Made by a program: the position numbers and the translations under genes
In this document: one piece after another, positions 19,046-26,894 of the stretch
How the letters are laid out: each line of letters begins with the position of its first letter
Numbering within the stretch: the first letter of the stretch is position 1
Notes under the pieces: generated by a model
Seen by the model: only the letters and a program-made list of their open reading frames with translations
Told to the model about the DNA's origin: nothing
The model's database searches: none
Origin: Acidobacteriaceae bacterium
GTDB taxonomy: Bacteria > Acidobacteriota > Terriglobia > Terriglobales > Acidobacteriaceae
Assembly: GCA_003165795.1 (NCBI GenBank)
Contig: PMWW01000184.1
Coordinates: 1-34,158, forward strand
DNA length: 34,158 nt
Direction: 5' to 3'

Positions 19046-19645
19046 ATGACAGTAGAGTATGTTGGCCGGCAGTATGAAATAACTCCCGCCGTTCGTGACG
19101 AGGTCGAATCGGGCCTCACCAAGCTCACCAAAATTCTGGGTGACAACTTCAAGAGCAAGGTCATCCTCGCGGTTGAAAAGCATCGCAACATTGCAGAAAT
19201 CACGGTGACGCGGCGACGCGGTCACTTGGTCGGGCTGGCTGAGGCGACCGACATGATCGCGGCCGTCAACCAGGCGCTGGAACACATCGAAACCCAGGCG
19301 CTGCGCTACAATGGCCGTCGCCGCACTACCACCCGTAAGCCGAAAGACAAAGGCTGGACGGCCCCGGTTGAGGGAGATGCCGAGATGCAGATTGCCGTGG
19401 GGGCCACTTCGGCGACCGCGGTCCCGGTGGTGGTGCACAAGTTTCCCTCCATCGCCCGTACCACCGAGGCCCACCTGGTGCCTAACAGCGATGCGGTGGC
19501 GATGCGTCCCATGACGGTGGAGGAAGCGGTAAAGGAATGCGAGTTCCGCGACCGCGAGGTATTTGTCTTCCGCGACGCCAAAGGTAAAGTGAAGGTGTTG
19601 CATCGTCGTAAGGACGGCAAGATCGAATTGATCGAAGTGCCGTAG
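19046..19645 (+). CDS. hpf: Long-form ribosome hibernation promoting factor (HPF/RaiA)
   Basis: HPF binds the 30S subunit and dimerises ribosomes in stationary phase. The 199 residues have the N-terminal S30AE domain (VEYVGRQYEITPAVRDEVES, then LGDNFKSKVILAVEK and DMIAAVNQALEHIETQ). A ~50-residue linker follows, then the C-terminal dimerisation domain (MRPMTVEEAVKECEFRDREVF, VLHRRKDGKIELIEV) that defines the long form. ATG 19046 is chosen because GGAGGGAG lies five bases before it; the 22 codons upstream in frame look non-coding. It follows rpoN after 141 bases and ends the block with a strong terminator. Confidence 0.95.
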   Translation: MTVEYVGRQYEITPAVRDEVESGLTKLTKILGDNFKSKVILAVEKHRNIAEITVTRRRGHLVGLAEATDMIAAVNQALEHIETQALRYNGRRRTTTRKPKDKGWTAPVEGDAEMQIAVGATSATAVPVVVHKFPSIARTTEAHLVPNSDAVAMRPMTVEEAVKECEFRDREVFVFRDAKGKVKVLHRRKDGKIELIEVP

Positions 19646-19669
19646 GCAAAAACAGAAGAGCAGAAAACC

Positions 19670-19697
19670 AAGGGGCACGCTGGCAGTGCCCCTTTTC
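19670..19697. terminator. Rho-independent terminator after hpf
   Basis: AAGGGGCAC (19670-19678) pairs with GTGCCCCTT (19686-19694) over a 7-base loop and is followed by TTTTC on the plus strand. The facing minus-strand gene ends at 19726, so the stem may also serve it, but only a weaker T run is present on that side. Confidence 0.85.
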
Positions 19698-19725
19698 TAT
19701 TCAGATCCTGCAGCCGTAAAGACAA

Positions 19726-21219
19726 TCAGAATTGAGGAGGCGTGGCCGGCAGCGTCGCGGAGTTGATGCCCTCGCACATCGTGTTGTTAACGGTTAAGTT
19801 GCCGTGAGCGTCGAGGATCACCGTCCAGATCGTGTCATAGTCGGGATGCGGCCAATCTGGCGCCGGTTGCCCGTTGCCGTGATAGCTGGCCAGCAGCGCA
19901 TTGACGGTCGGGGGAATGTGATCGTGCTCCCAGGCCACCAGCAAAGTCTGGTTGGAAAATTTGCCGCCATTGAAGAAAAAAGCGCTGGCCACCGTGGATA
20001 GCTGGGGCGGGTTCTGATCCATCATGTCAAAGCTCGCGGCCAAATTGTAAGGCAAACCGTTGGCGATGGCGTACGGTTCGACGGTCAGGGAAGGCCTGAC
20101 ATACGACCAGGAGGACTGACCCGAGGGGCCGTCGCTGCCGGGCGTGATCTGGGCCGGGTCGATCGAATAAACCTGATTGGGATTGATTTTCCCGCGCAGC
20201 GCATTGGGAAGATCCAGCGCGCGCCACTGCCCGGCACCGACATAGTTGCCGTCTTCCCACCAATCCTGGGGATGGGCCTCGGCATGTCGAATCCAATACA
20301 CGGTTTCATTGGTGTTGATTCCCGCCGGAACGACAGCGCCTCCCTGACCCCCGGTCACTACGATGCTGAAGTGCGTCTGCGCTGTGCAGGCAGCGGCAAC
20401 GATCGGCGGCGCGGGCAGCACAGGATAGGTGGAAAGTGGAGTCAGATTGCTGTTGTAAGTAACCAGGCTGGCGCTCCCCCCCGGGGTGATCGAGATCGCA
20501 TAAATATAGTTAGGCCCGGCATAGCTTGCCGGTAGAGTCAGGCCATATCCTGCTTGCTGGTTGATCTTGGTCAGCAGGCGGCTGATGGTCTCCCACGGCG
20601 CCGAGAAGACATAGAAGCCCGGCTGGTTGGCCTTGACGATACCGTTTACCAGGATTTCGTTGTTGCCTTCCTGATCTTCGAAATCGAGACCTTGGCAATC
20701 CGAGCAGGGAAACAACGGCGATGGCGTCGCAACTCCGCTGGGTACCGATCCCGGCCCATACGATGCATTGAGCCCATAGCTGTTGGCGGTATAAGGAGCT
20801 TCCCCCACAACGGACAGGGGGATCTGATTCAGCATAGCGAACTGCTGCATCGTCTCAAATGCGGCCATGTCAGGGTACTGGCCGGGAGTTTGCGGATGAG
20901 TCATCGGTTCCAGCGTGTAGATGCCGGTTACATTCTTCGTCCCCAGCACCTGCTGCTTTAAGAACGTGGCCATCTGGAGCGAGCGCTGCAACCCCTGATT
21001 GGTGAGGTTGGCGGTCTTGGGATTGACGTCGCCAGAAGCCTGATACGCCAAGTCCTCGCTGACTACGAAGATCAGATTAAGATTGTTGGCGCTCCGCGGA
21101 CTGGGAGTTGGTGGCGCTGGCGGATCGGGGCGGGAAGAGCCGCCGCATCCTGCCAGCAGCATCAAAGCGAAAACCAGGAACAGCCAGGGTGCAACGGTAA
21201 GTTTATGGATAGGGGCCAT
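19726..21219 (-). CDS. Lipoprotein with two histidine-phosphatase-like halves
   Basis: The 497-residue protein has a lipobox (LMLLAGC, Cys25) after a short hydrophobic segment, then a Pro-rich linker. The C-terminal half shows histidine-phosphatase features: VYWIRHAEAHP (311-314 RHAE), RALDLPNALRG, VYSIDPAQ, and a late VAWEHDHIPP that could supply the second catalytic His. The N-terminal half repeats the plan in degenerate form: LIFVVSEDLAYQ in place of the RHG motif, LTNQGLQRSLQMATFLKQQV, and IYTLEPMTHPQT. So it looks like a tandem in which only the second unit may be active. Substrate unknown. The start ATG has a weak GAGAGA ahead. It is probably anchored in an outer or inner membrane leaflet facing the periplasm. 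Confidence 0.72.
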   Translation of the reverse strand: MAPIHKLTVAPWLFLVFALMLLAGCGGSSRPDPPAPPTPSPRSANNLNLIFVVSEDLAYQASGDVNPKTANLTNQGLQRSLQMATFLKQQVLGTKNVTGIYTLEPMTHPQTPGQYPDMAAFETMQQFAMLNQIPLSVVGEAPYTANSYGLNASYGPGSVPSGVATPSPLFPCSDCQGLDFEDQEGNNEILVNGIVKANQPGFYVFSAPWETISRLLTKINQQAGYGLTLPASYAGPNYIYAISITPGGSASLVTYNSNLTPLSTYPVLPAPPIVAAACTAQTHFSIVVTGGQGGAVVPAGINTNETVYWIRHAEAHPQDWWEDGNYVGAGQWRALDLPNALRGKINPNQVYSIDPAQITPGSDGPSGQSSWSYVRPSLTVEPYAIANGLPYNLAASFDMMDQNPPQLSTVASAFFFNGGKFSNQTLLVAWEHDHIPPTVNALLASYHGNGQPAPDWPHPDYDTIWTVILDAHGNLTVNNTMCEGINSATLPATPPQF

Positions 21220-21420
21220 GAGTCTCTCTCACGACCATTTCATCGCTGGCGGCAATCGCTTGGCAGTGACGCCTGCCAAGAATCGACGAGTAAATGAAGG
21301 GGGCAAGTCTAGAAAAGGCCGGTTCCTAATTCGGGATGCCTAGCCGATTGAGATCTCTGCGACCGCCGTAGGACACTGAGAACAGTCGATTACACCACCA
21401 TCCCGCAGTAACGCTATCGA

Positions 21421-21648
21421 TCAGTAAGTTCGCGGGTGGTTCTTATTCCAGTTCTTGTTCGCCGCTTTTTGTGATTTTAGCTGCTTCTTTTGTTGCTTCT
21501 TCTGTTGTTTCATGTACTTCTTCGTGGCCTTCTGCGATTGCTTCTGCGCTTTCCGCTGCGCCGATTTCGAACTGGCATGGGCAGCGGACGGGAGGGAAAG
21601 CGCTAGGCCAAGAAGGACAAACAGAGTGCAGGCTGTAATTCTCTTCAC
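21421..21648 (-). CDS. Small secreted Lys/Gln-rich basic protein
   Basis: This 75-residue product has a signal peptide (MKRITACTLFVLLGLALS then LPSAAHAS) followed by a ~45-residue tail made almost only of Lys, Gln, Ser and Ala, with QKKQQKKQ-like repeats, ending NHPRTY. The GTG start has AGGGGAG about five bases before it, so it is a real gene by start signal and signal peptide despite its low-complexity mature part. Function unknown; a cationic periplasmic or surface peptide is a guess. It lies between the lipoprotein and a VWFA gene on the same strand. Confidence 0.7.
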   Translation of the reverse strand: MKRITACTLFVLLGLALSLPSAAHASSKSAQRKAQKQSQKATKKYMKQQKKQQKKQLKSQKAANKNWNKNHPRTY

Positions 21649-21703
21649 AAGCTCCCCTGAAACCAGCTCTCGCTAGATTTTACAATGGCGCCAGAGCTAG
21701 CTA

Positions 21704-22711
21704 CTACTTTCCCTCCGCTGCGTCCTTCGGCAGCGCCTCACCTACCCAGTAGCCGGTGCGGGCGGTCACTACCAGATCGCTGCGATCGACAATTACGACG
21801 CGCAGAGAATGTTGTCCCAGGGCCAACTTCTTGGGCGTGAAACTGAGCAGGTACTGATTGAAGAAATGATTGTTGACGCCGGCCAGCTCCTGCTCCAGCA
21901 CTTTTTCGTCGTGGAATGGCAGATACTCGCCACCCGACATCTCCGCCACCGTCTTCGGCACATTCTCTTTCGCCGACTTCAGCAGGCTGGAAAAAGCGCC
22001 GAGAAGATTCACCGGATGCTGGGCTGGATCGGCAATCGTCTCGCCGATCTTGGAAGACGCCGTCTGCGAATAGGTCGCGCTATAGATCAAAACGTTGCTG
22101 CGTTCGATCTGGCGCATGACTTCAGGGATACTCGCCTTGCTATTGTCGTCGTTTGGACCGCTCACCAGAAACAGGACCTTGCGACTGGTTGGCGGGCGAG
22201 AATCGAGCATTTGCGTGGAATAGGCGATGGCGTCTAGCACCGCCGAGCCGTAGCTTCCCGGGGCAATCTGGGTGAGGGCTTTCGTCGCCTGGTCAAGGTT
22301 CGCGGTGAAATCCAGCTTCACCTCCGGCTTGTCATCGAAGGCCACCACCGCGACTTCGCCTCTGCCTTCTCCCACAATGGGGTACAGCAAGCTTCCTAAC
22401 CGGCGCACCTTGTCGAGGGTCCCATCGGCCGAGTGTCCCTTCTCGACGGCAATCACCACCGAGGTTTGCGCCGCCGGTGCGTCTTCGTCCAGATGGACCT
22501 TCTGCTCGACCCCGTTGTCATAAACCGAGAAGTTGGCAGCCGAAAGTCCAAAGACCGGCTCGCCGGCAATGTTTGTCACTAGCGTGGGCACCAGAACGAC
22601 AGTGGTACCGCCGTGAAGAGTTATGTCTTGTGCAAGTGAAGCTGTCAAGAAAATAGCCAGGGTGAATGCAACCGCCAAACTGAATCGACAGTTCCCCCGA
22701 GGTAGGCTCAT
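21704..22711 (-). CDS. VWFA-related acidobacterial-type secreted protein (degenerate metal site)
   Basis: The 335-residue protein has an N-terminal signal peptide (about residues 1-27, ending SLAQ), a short beta-strand domain (LVTNIAGEPVFGLSAANFSV, the usual DF.V.ENG-type module), and then a von Willebrand A fold. The fold includes VVIAVEKGH, KVLFLVSGPNDD, SNVLIYSATYS and the C-terminal FNQYLLSFTPKK and HSLRVVIVDR. The canonical MIDAS DxSxS is absent (IAVEKGHS stands there), so metal-dependent adhesion is unlikely. The neighbouring paralogue starting at 24713 keeps it. These families are usually secreted and of unknown role. Confidence 0.82.
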   Translation of the reverse strand: MSLPRGNCRFSLAVAFTLAIFLTASLAQDITLHGGTTVVLVPTLVTNIAGEPVFGLSAANFSVYDNGVEQKVHLDEDAPAAQTSVVIAVEKGHSADGTLDKVRRLGSLLYPIVGEGRGEVAVVAFDDKPEVKLDFTANLDQATKALTQIAPGSYGSAVLDAIAYSTQMLDSRPPTSRKVLFLVSGPNDDNSKASIPEVMRQIERSNVLIYSATYSQTASSKIGETIADPAQHPVNLLGAFSSLLKSAKENVPKTVAEMSGGEYLPFHDEKVLEQELAGVNNHFFNQYLLSFTPKKLALGQHSLRVVIVDRSDLVVTARTGYWVGEALPKDAAEGK

Positions 22712-23208
22712 CTAATTGATTAACCCGGCGGGAGGAGTTGGTTCCAAATTATTCGCCGGGTGGGGCAAACCAAGCGAGTGCTTCGACGAAAGAAGAGAAA
22801 GCCATCCGGCTCGGCATAGTCCGCCGGCGCTCGCGGTTTCGGCCACAGGACATTGCTGAGGGCTGGTTTCCTGGCCGCGCCGAGCGAGGCGCAGTAAACG
22901 TCAGGGCTCCAGCCCCGGTAAAAACAAGGTCTCGCAGGGGCTGAAGCCCAAGTCATTCTTGACCAGGCTGCGGCACGGCTGACCAGGCTGCTGAAAAAGT
23001 CGGGAAAGCAGATTTCTCGCGGGCAGAAGCCCGCGAGGAATGGCAAAAAAAAAGGGGCTTAGGAGGGCGCACCTAAAGGTGCGCCCCTTCAAAACATGTC
23101 GATCCGACTTTTTCAGCAACCGGTGAAGCCGGGGCTTGAGCAAACCTCAGCTCCTGCGATTTATGAGATGGGTTGATAGGTTCTAACGGCCAAGTGCCAA
23201 GTGCGGTC
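22712..23208. repeat. REP-like hairpin region, no genes
   Basis: About 500 non-coding bases. Features: GGGCTCCAGCCCC (22903-22915) facing GGGGCTGAAGCCC (22937-22949) with one mismatch; a 12-base direct repeat TGACCAGGCTGC at 22960 and 22980; and a 128-bp unit bounded by the inverted repeat GCTGAAAAAGTCGG (22990-23003) and its complement (23104-23117). Inside that unit are a 9-bp hairpin (23016-23024 with 23029-23037), an A9 tract (23045-23053) and a 10-bp hairpin (23065-23074 with 23077-23086). The right end of the unit, ACATGT plus the bounding repeat, occurs again at 33293-33317. Confidence 0.8.
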
Positions 23209-24585
23209 TTACTGCGACGGCGGTGGTGGCGCCGCGGCCGCTCCCGGCGGAGGCTGCTCGGCGGGGGATGGTGTGCCTGGGTCGCGCTGCGGCGGCAGGG
23301 GATAGTATCCGTGCTTGGCAAAGACTTCCAGACCGGGACGCTTCACCCGAACCTCGATGTCGCGATAATTGCTGGACGGCTTCTGCGCCGTGTTATAGCC
23401 CAGGGTGTATTGATTGCGGGCTTCCATGGTGATGCGCTGGTAGGCGCTTTCAATCGACTCCTTGGAGAACTCGTCGAGCACGTCGCCGCCGGTAGCGTTG
23501 GCATAGCGCGGCAGAATGTTGCTATATCCGAAACCGGGAATGCGGGCTTTGGCGACCTTATCGTAAATCGGCATCGCGGCCGTATCCACGCCGATGGCAT
23601 AGACGGCAATTCCATCGGTCAGCAACACTTTCAATACCTGGGTGTAGCTGGCGCGACTGCCGTTCTCTTGGCCGTCGCTGATAACGAAGATGATCTTGCG
23701 GTTGGCAGCGGGGCGATGCGCGAGCTCCTGCGCCGCCATCAGGATGGCATCGTTGAGCACGTGGTATTCACGCGCCGGGGTCTGCACCTGGATGGCACCC
23801 GGCATGGGCTTGCTGTTGGTCTGAGGTCCGGCCCCGAACGGGCCGCCGACCACCGATGCACCGGCATTCGCGCCCGAGTCATCGCGGATGCGTTGCAAGG
23901 CCAGCTGCATACGCGTGGCGTTGCCGAAATCCTGACGCTTGTTGACCGTGTTGCCGTAGGTGAACACAGCCACTTCGTCGAACGGACCGAACGCACCCCC
24001 CAAAGCCCCAAATGTCTGGTTGATCTTACGCAGCACCGGGTCGGGCAAGCCCTGATCGATGACCAGCGCCGCCGATAACGGGAAGGGATCGCTGGTAAAG
24101 AGGGTGAGTTTCTCCAGCGTGCCGTCCTCATAGATACTGAAGTCTTTGGCCAGTAGGCCGTCAACCAGCTTGCCGCCGTCGTCCTTCACCGTGACCGGAA
24201 CGGTCACGAAACTGACGGTTTTCTGCAGCGTCATCAATTCGTCGCGTCCGCTTTCGCCGCTGCTGGACACGCTGCCGGGCGGTACCGTCTTGATTTCTTG
24301 CGAGCCGGGAGGCGGCGGCTGAGGATTGGTCTGGCCGGGCGCCGGCGGTTGACCAGCGTCGCGAGTATTTGCCGGCGGCTCGGGGTTTTCATTGGATGAC
24401 GAAGGACCCTGGTCATCCGGTGCACCCGGCGGCGGCACGTTGACGTTGGGCACCGGCGCGTTGTTCTGGGGCGCTGGAGCGTCAGGCAGCTTCTGCCCCT
24501 GGGGCATGGCGTAAGCTGTGGCAAAGGTGAGGACCGCCGGCAGCACGGCGCCTCTGATCCAAGAGCTCAATCGGCGATTGAACAT
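23209..24585 (-). CDS. VWFA-related acidobacterial-type secreted protein (Pro-rich ends, degenerate metal site)
   Basis: The 458 residues have a signal-like N-terminus (LPAVLTFATAYA), a long Pro/Asn/Gln-rich linker to about residue 110, and then the beta-strand module (SFVTVPVTVKDDGGKLVDGL, then DFSIYEDGTLEKLTLF). A von Willebrand A domain follows (AALVIDQGLPDP, DEVAVFTYG, RKIIFVISDGQENG, GIAVYAIGVD, TGGDV). The MIDAS position reads IDQGLPD instead of IDxSxS, so metal binding is doubtful. The conserved QYTLGYNT and KHGYYP near the end match the family's C-terminal signature. The tail is Pro/Ala-rich. Divergent from the next gene across 127 bases. Confidence 0.85.
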   Translation of the reverse strand: MFNRRLSSWIRGAVLPAVLTFATAYAMPQGQKLPDAPAPQNNAPVPNVNVPPPGAPDDQGPSSSNENPEPPANTRDAGQPPAPGQTNPQPPPPGSQEIKTVPPGSVSSSGESGRDELMTLQKTVSFVTVPVTVKDDGGKLVDGLLAKDFSIYEDGTLEKLTLFTSDPFPLSAALVIDQGLPDPVLRKINQTFGALGGAFGPFDEVAVFTYGNTVNKRQDFGNATRMQLALQRIRDDSGANAGASVVGGPFGAGPQTNSKPMPGAIQVQTPAREYHVLNDAILMAAQELAHRPAANRKIIFVISDGQENGSRASYTQVLKVLLTDGIAVYAIGVDTAAMPIYDKVAKARIPGFGYSNILPRYANATGGDVLDEFSKESIESAYQRITMEARNQYTLGYNTAQKPSSNYRDIEVRVKRPGLEVFAKHGYYPLPPQRDPGTPSPAEQPPPGAAAAPPPPSQ

Positions 24586-24712
24586 CGGTCTCTGTCGTCT
24601 CCAAGATTGCCAGAACTCTGCCCAGTATAACCGACCGGCACGTCAGGGCAGCTTTCGTCGCTGATTCCTTCGCCGTGCACTACAATGGACGCATCCATAG
24701 GAAAGAGAAGCT

Positions 24713-25750
24713 ATGCGGTTTTCCCGTTTTCCCCACTTTGTTTCCGTCGTGTGCCTGATATTGGCGTCGTGCCTGACATTGGCGGCGCAGTCGCAGACCC
24801 CCCCAGCCCAGGCTCCCACCCAGGAGCAGCAAGCGCCGCCGCCGGCCAGCGATGAGCCTTTGCAGACCTTCAAGGCCGAGGTCAACGTGGTCAACGTGTT
24901 CTTCAACGTGAAGGACAAGCACGGCATGCTGATCCCTAACCTGACCAAGGACGACTTTCAGGTCATGGAAGACGGCAAGCCGCAGACCATCAAGTATTTT
25001 TCCGCCGAATCGAACCAGCCGCTGACCCTGGGAATCATGATCGACACCAGCGCCAGCCAGACGCGGGTGCTGGACATCGAGCAGGAATCCTGCGCCGAGT
25101 TCCTGCGTGCCGTGCTGCGCGCCAAGGATTTGGCCTTCGTGATTAACTTCGACGTCGATGTCGATCTCGATCAGGACTTTACCAACAACGTGCGCGACCT
25201 GACGCGCTCGCTGAACAAGATGCAGATCAATGCCGGCATGGGCGGTGGCCCGCCGGGATTGGGCGGCGGGCCCATCCCGACTACGCCGCGAGGAACGCTG
25301 CTGTACGACGCCATCTATCTGGGCGCGAACGAGAAGCTAAAAAACGAAGTCGGACGCAAAGCGATGATTATCTTCACGGACGGCGAAGATCAGGGCAGCC
25401 GATTGAAGATCCAGGATGCCATCGAAGCGGCCCAAAAGGCGGACACCATCTGCTACGTGATTTTGATTGCCGACCGGGGATTTTACGGCGGCTTTGGTTA
25501 CAGCGGCGACTACGATATGCGCAAGCTGGCGGAACAGACCGGCGGCCGCGTGATCGAAGTAGGCAACAAGCAGGACAAGTTGAAGCAGGCCTTCGACCAG
25601 ATCCAAAACGAGTTGCGCAGCCAGTACAACATCGGATACACGCCCACCGATACCAAGCTCGATGGGTCCTATCGCAAAATCCAGATTCACTCCAAAGGCG
25701 ATTACAAGGTGCAGGCGCGCCAAGGCTACTACGCGATGGCCAAGGACTGA
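24713..25750 (+). CDS. VWFA-related acidobacterial-type secreted protein with intact MIDAS
   Basis: The 345-residue protein has an N-terminal export signal (LILASCLTLAAQ; LASC could also be a lipobox) and a Pro/Gln linker. The beta-strand module follows (VNVFFNVKDKHGMLIPNLTK, then DFQVMEDGKPQTIKYF), and then a von Willebrand A domain with an intact MIDAS DTSAS (residues 111-115), later Thr and Asp positions, IIFTDGEDQGS, and the family ending RSQYNIGYTP and ARQGYYAM. A Gly-rich insert (about residues 175-195) sits on one face. GGAAAGAG precedes the ATG. Ligand unknown; a secreted or periplasmic protein-binding role is the usual guess for the family. Confidence 0.87.
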   Translation: MRFSRFPHFVSVVCLILASCLTLAAQSQTPPAQAPTQEQQAPPPASDEPLQTFKAEVNVVNVFFNVKDKHGMLIPNLTKDDFQVMEDGKPQTIKYFSAESNQPLTLGIMIDTSASQTRVLDIEQESCAEFLRAVLRAKDLAFVINFDVDVDLDQDFTNNVRDLTRSLNKMQINAGMGGGPPGLGGGPIPTTPRGTLLYDAIYLGANEKLKNEVGRKAMIIFTDGEDQGSRLKIQDAIEAAQKADTICYVILIADRGFYGGFGYSGDYDMRKLAEQTGGRVIEVGNKQDKLKQAFDQIQNELRSQYNIGYTPTDTKLDGSYRKIQIHSKGDYKVQARQGYYAMAKD

Positions 25751-25936
25751 AGGGCAGGGGCTAGTGGTTAGTTAAATCCGTGGGTTGTGTGAGAATACAA
25801 TTTCGTATTCGCGATGGGGAGACACGGTCGAAAACCCACCTCGAAGGGCGAAACAATATAAGAACTCTGCCTTCGACCCAGGGACGCAACCTCCGCTGAC
25901 CCCACTCTCGTAACTCAATTCCTCATACACACGGAC

Positions 25937-25968
25937 AAAAAAAAGCGGAGGTCTGGTTAGACCTCCGC
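25937..25968 (-). terminator. Strong Rho-independent terminator after the sigma/anti-sigma operon
   Basis: A perfect 10-bp stem (25945-25954 with 25959-25968, loop GGTT) is followed on the minus strand by eight T residues (the A run at 25937-25944). It lies 26 bases after the stop of the gene ending at 25995. The rest of 25751-25936 holds nothing I recognise. Confidence 0.92.
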
Positions 25969-25994
25969 CGCTAAAAGGCAGGCTTCGTGGCTTG

Positions 25995-26849
25995 TTAGTC
26001 CTGGGGCTTCCGCTCGGCCGGCATGTACATCATGTCGCCCGGCTTGCCGGTTTCGATCTTGTAATCCGACGGCACCTGGAACAGCGAGGCGTCGGGTTCG
26101 GCGCGATTGACGCTGGTGACGTTGCTGGCCACCGTTCCCATCATAGGATCGGAGTGAGTCATACTGAGCGGAATCTGCAGCGCGGTCGATTCCCAGCGGT
26201 CGGTCACCACCGAGATGGCCCTGGCATTGCCGATCTGGCCGGCCGGAATGGTGCGAGTCACGCGCGTGCCCTGAGCTTGCAGTCCGAGGATGGCTTTGGT
26301 GCCCAGGGACTCAGTGGTGACGTTGGCGCTCTCATGTCCCGTTCCTCGATCTCCCCGCTCCCCTTCACGCGCGCCGTTAGGCGACTTGGGAGGATGCATG
26401 GGCATCTGGTGCGCCGTCTTGTTCTGTGGATTGAGCATATAGCGGTTGCCGGAGACCGGATCGGTAATCACGATCATGGTCCGCTTGGTGGCTCCGGTGG
26501 TTGGAGTGTTCAGCTCGAAACCAATCTCACGCCGGACACGGCCCTCCGAATCGCGGTAGATGGTGGTCTGATTATCGGTGTGGATGGTGTTCCCGTCAGA
26601 CAATGTGGTATCGCGCGTCATAGTCACGGTCGCTGTCATCGGCGCGCTCTTGACCACCCTACCTTCGCCGACTTCTTCGTGGAAAAACCCTCCTCCGAAG
26701 CCGGGCCCTTGCATCATCCCCGGTCCACCGGGAGGCGGTGGAGGCGGTCCGGGCTCGCTCTGCGCGGCCGCCGATACCGATACTCCCGCTGCCAACACGC
26801 CAGACAACACCCACTTCACAACGCTAGGAACACGTGCAAATCTCATCAT
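25995..26849 (-). CDS. Secreted protein of an ECF-sigma operon, function unknown
   Basis: The 284-residue product has a signal peptide (VLSGVLAAGVSVSAAAQS), a Pro/Gly-rich segment, and then a beta-rich body with TATVTMTRDTTLSDGNT, TTIYRDSEGRVRREIGF, IVITDPVSGNRYMLNP and a C-terminal ASLFQVPSDYKIE. The repeated RDSEGR and DPVSGNRYMLN phrases resemble proteins often found next to acidobacterial anti-sigma factors, but I cannot name a family. The ATG is preceded by GAGG. It is third in the operon after the ECF sigma and anti-sigma genes, so it is likely coexpressed with the stress response. It is followed by a strong terminator. Confidence 0.7.
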   Translation of the reverse strand: MMRFARVPSVVKWVLSGVLAAGVSVSAAAQSEPGPPPPPPGGPGMMQGPGFGGGFFHEEVGEGRVVKSAPMTATVTMTRDTTLSDGNTIHTDNQTTIYRDSEGRVRREIGFELNTPTTGATKRTMIVITDPVSGNRYMLNPQNKTAHQMPMHPPKSPNGAREGERGDRGTGHESANVTTESLGTKAILGLQAQGTRVTRTIPAGQIGNARAISVVTDRWESTALQIPLSMTHSDPMMGTVASNVTSVNRAEPDASLFQVPSDYKIETGKPGDMMYMPAERKPQD

Positions 26850-26894
26850 CGTTTCACCCTCATCCTCGAACTTGCCCTTGAGTTTTAACTTCCT

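Noticed and set aside
21259-21280. 8-bp perfect hairpin (CTTGGCAG / CTGCCAAG)
   Set aside because: No T tract follows, and its position in the leader of the lipoprotein gene gives no further clue.
23173-24078. 301-codon plus-strand open frame
   Set aside because: Antisense to a VWFA gene; no domain or ribosome site of its own.
25992-26888. 298-codon plus-strand open frame
   Set aside because: Antisense to the secreted protein with signal peptide and downstream terminator.
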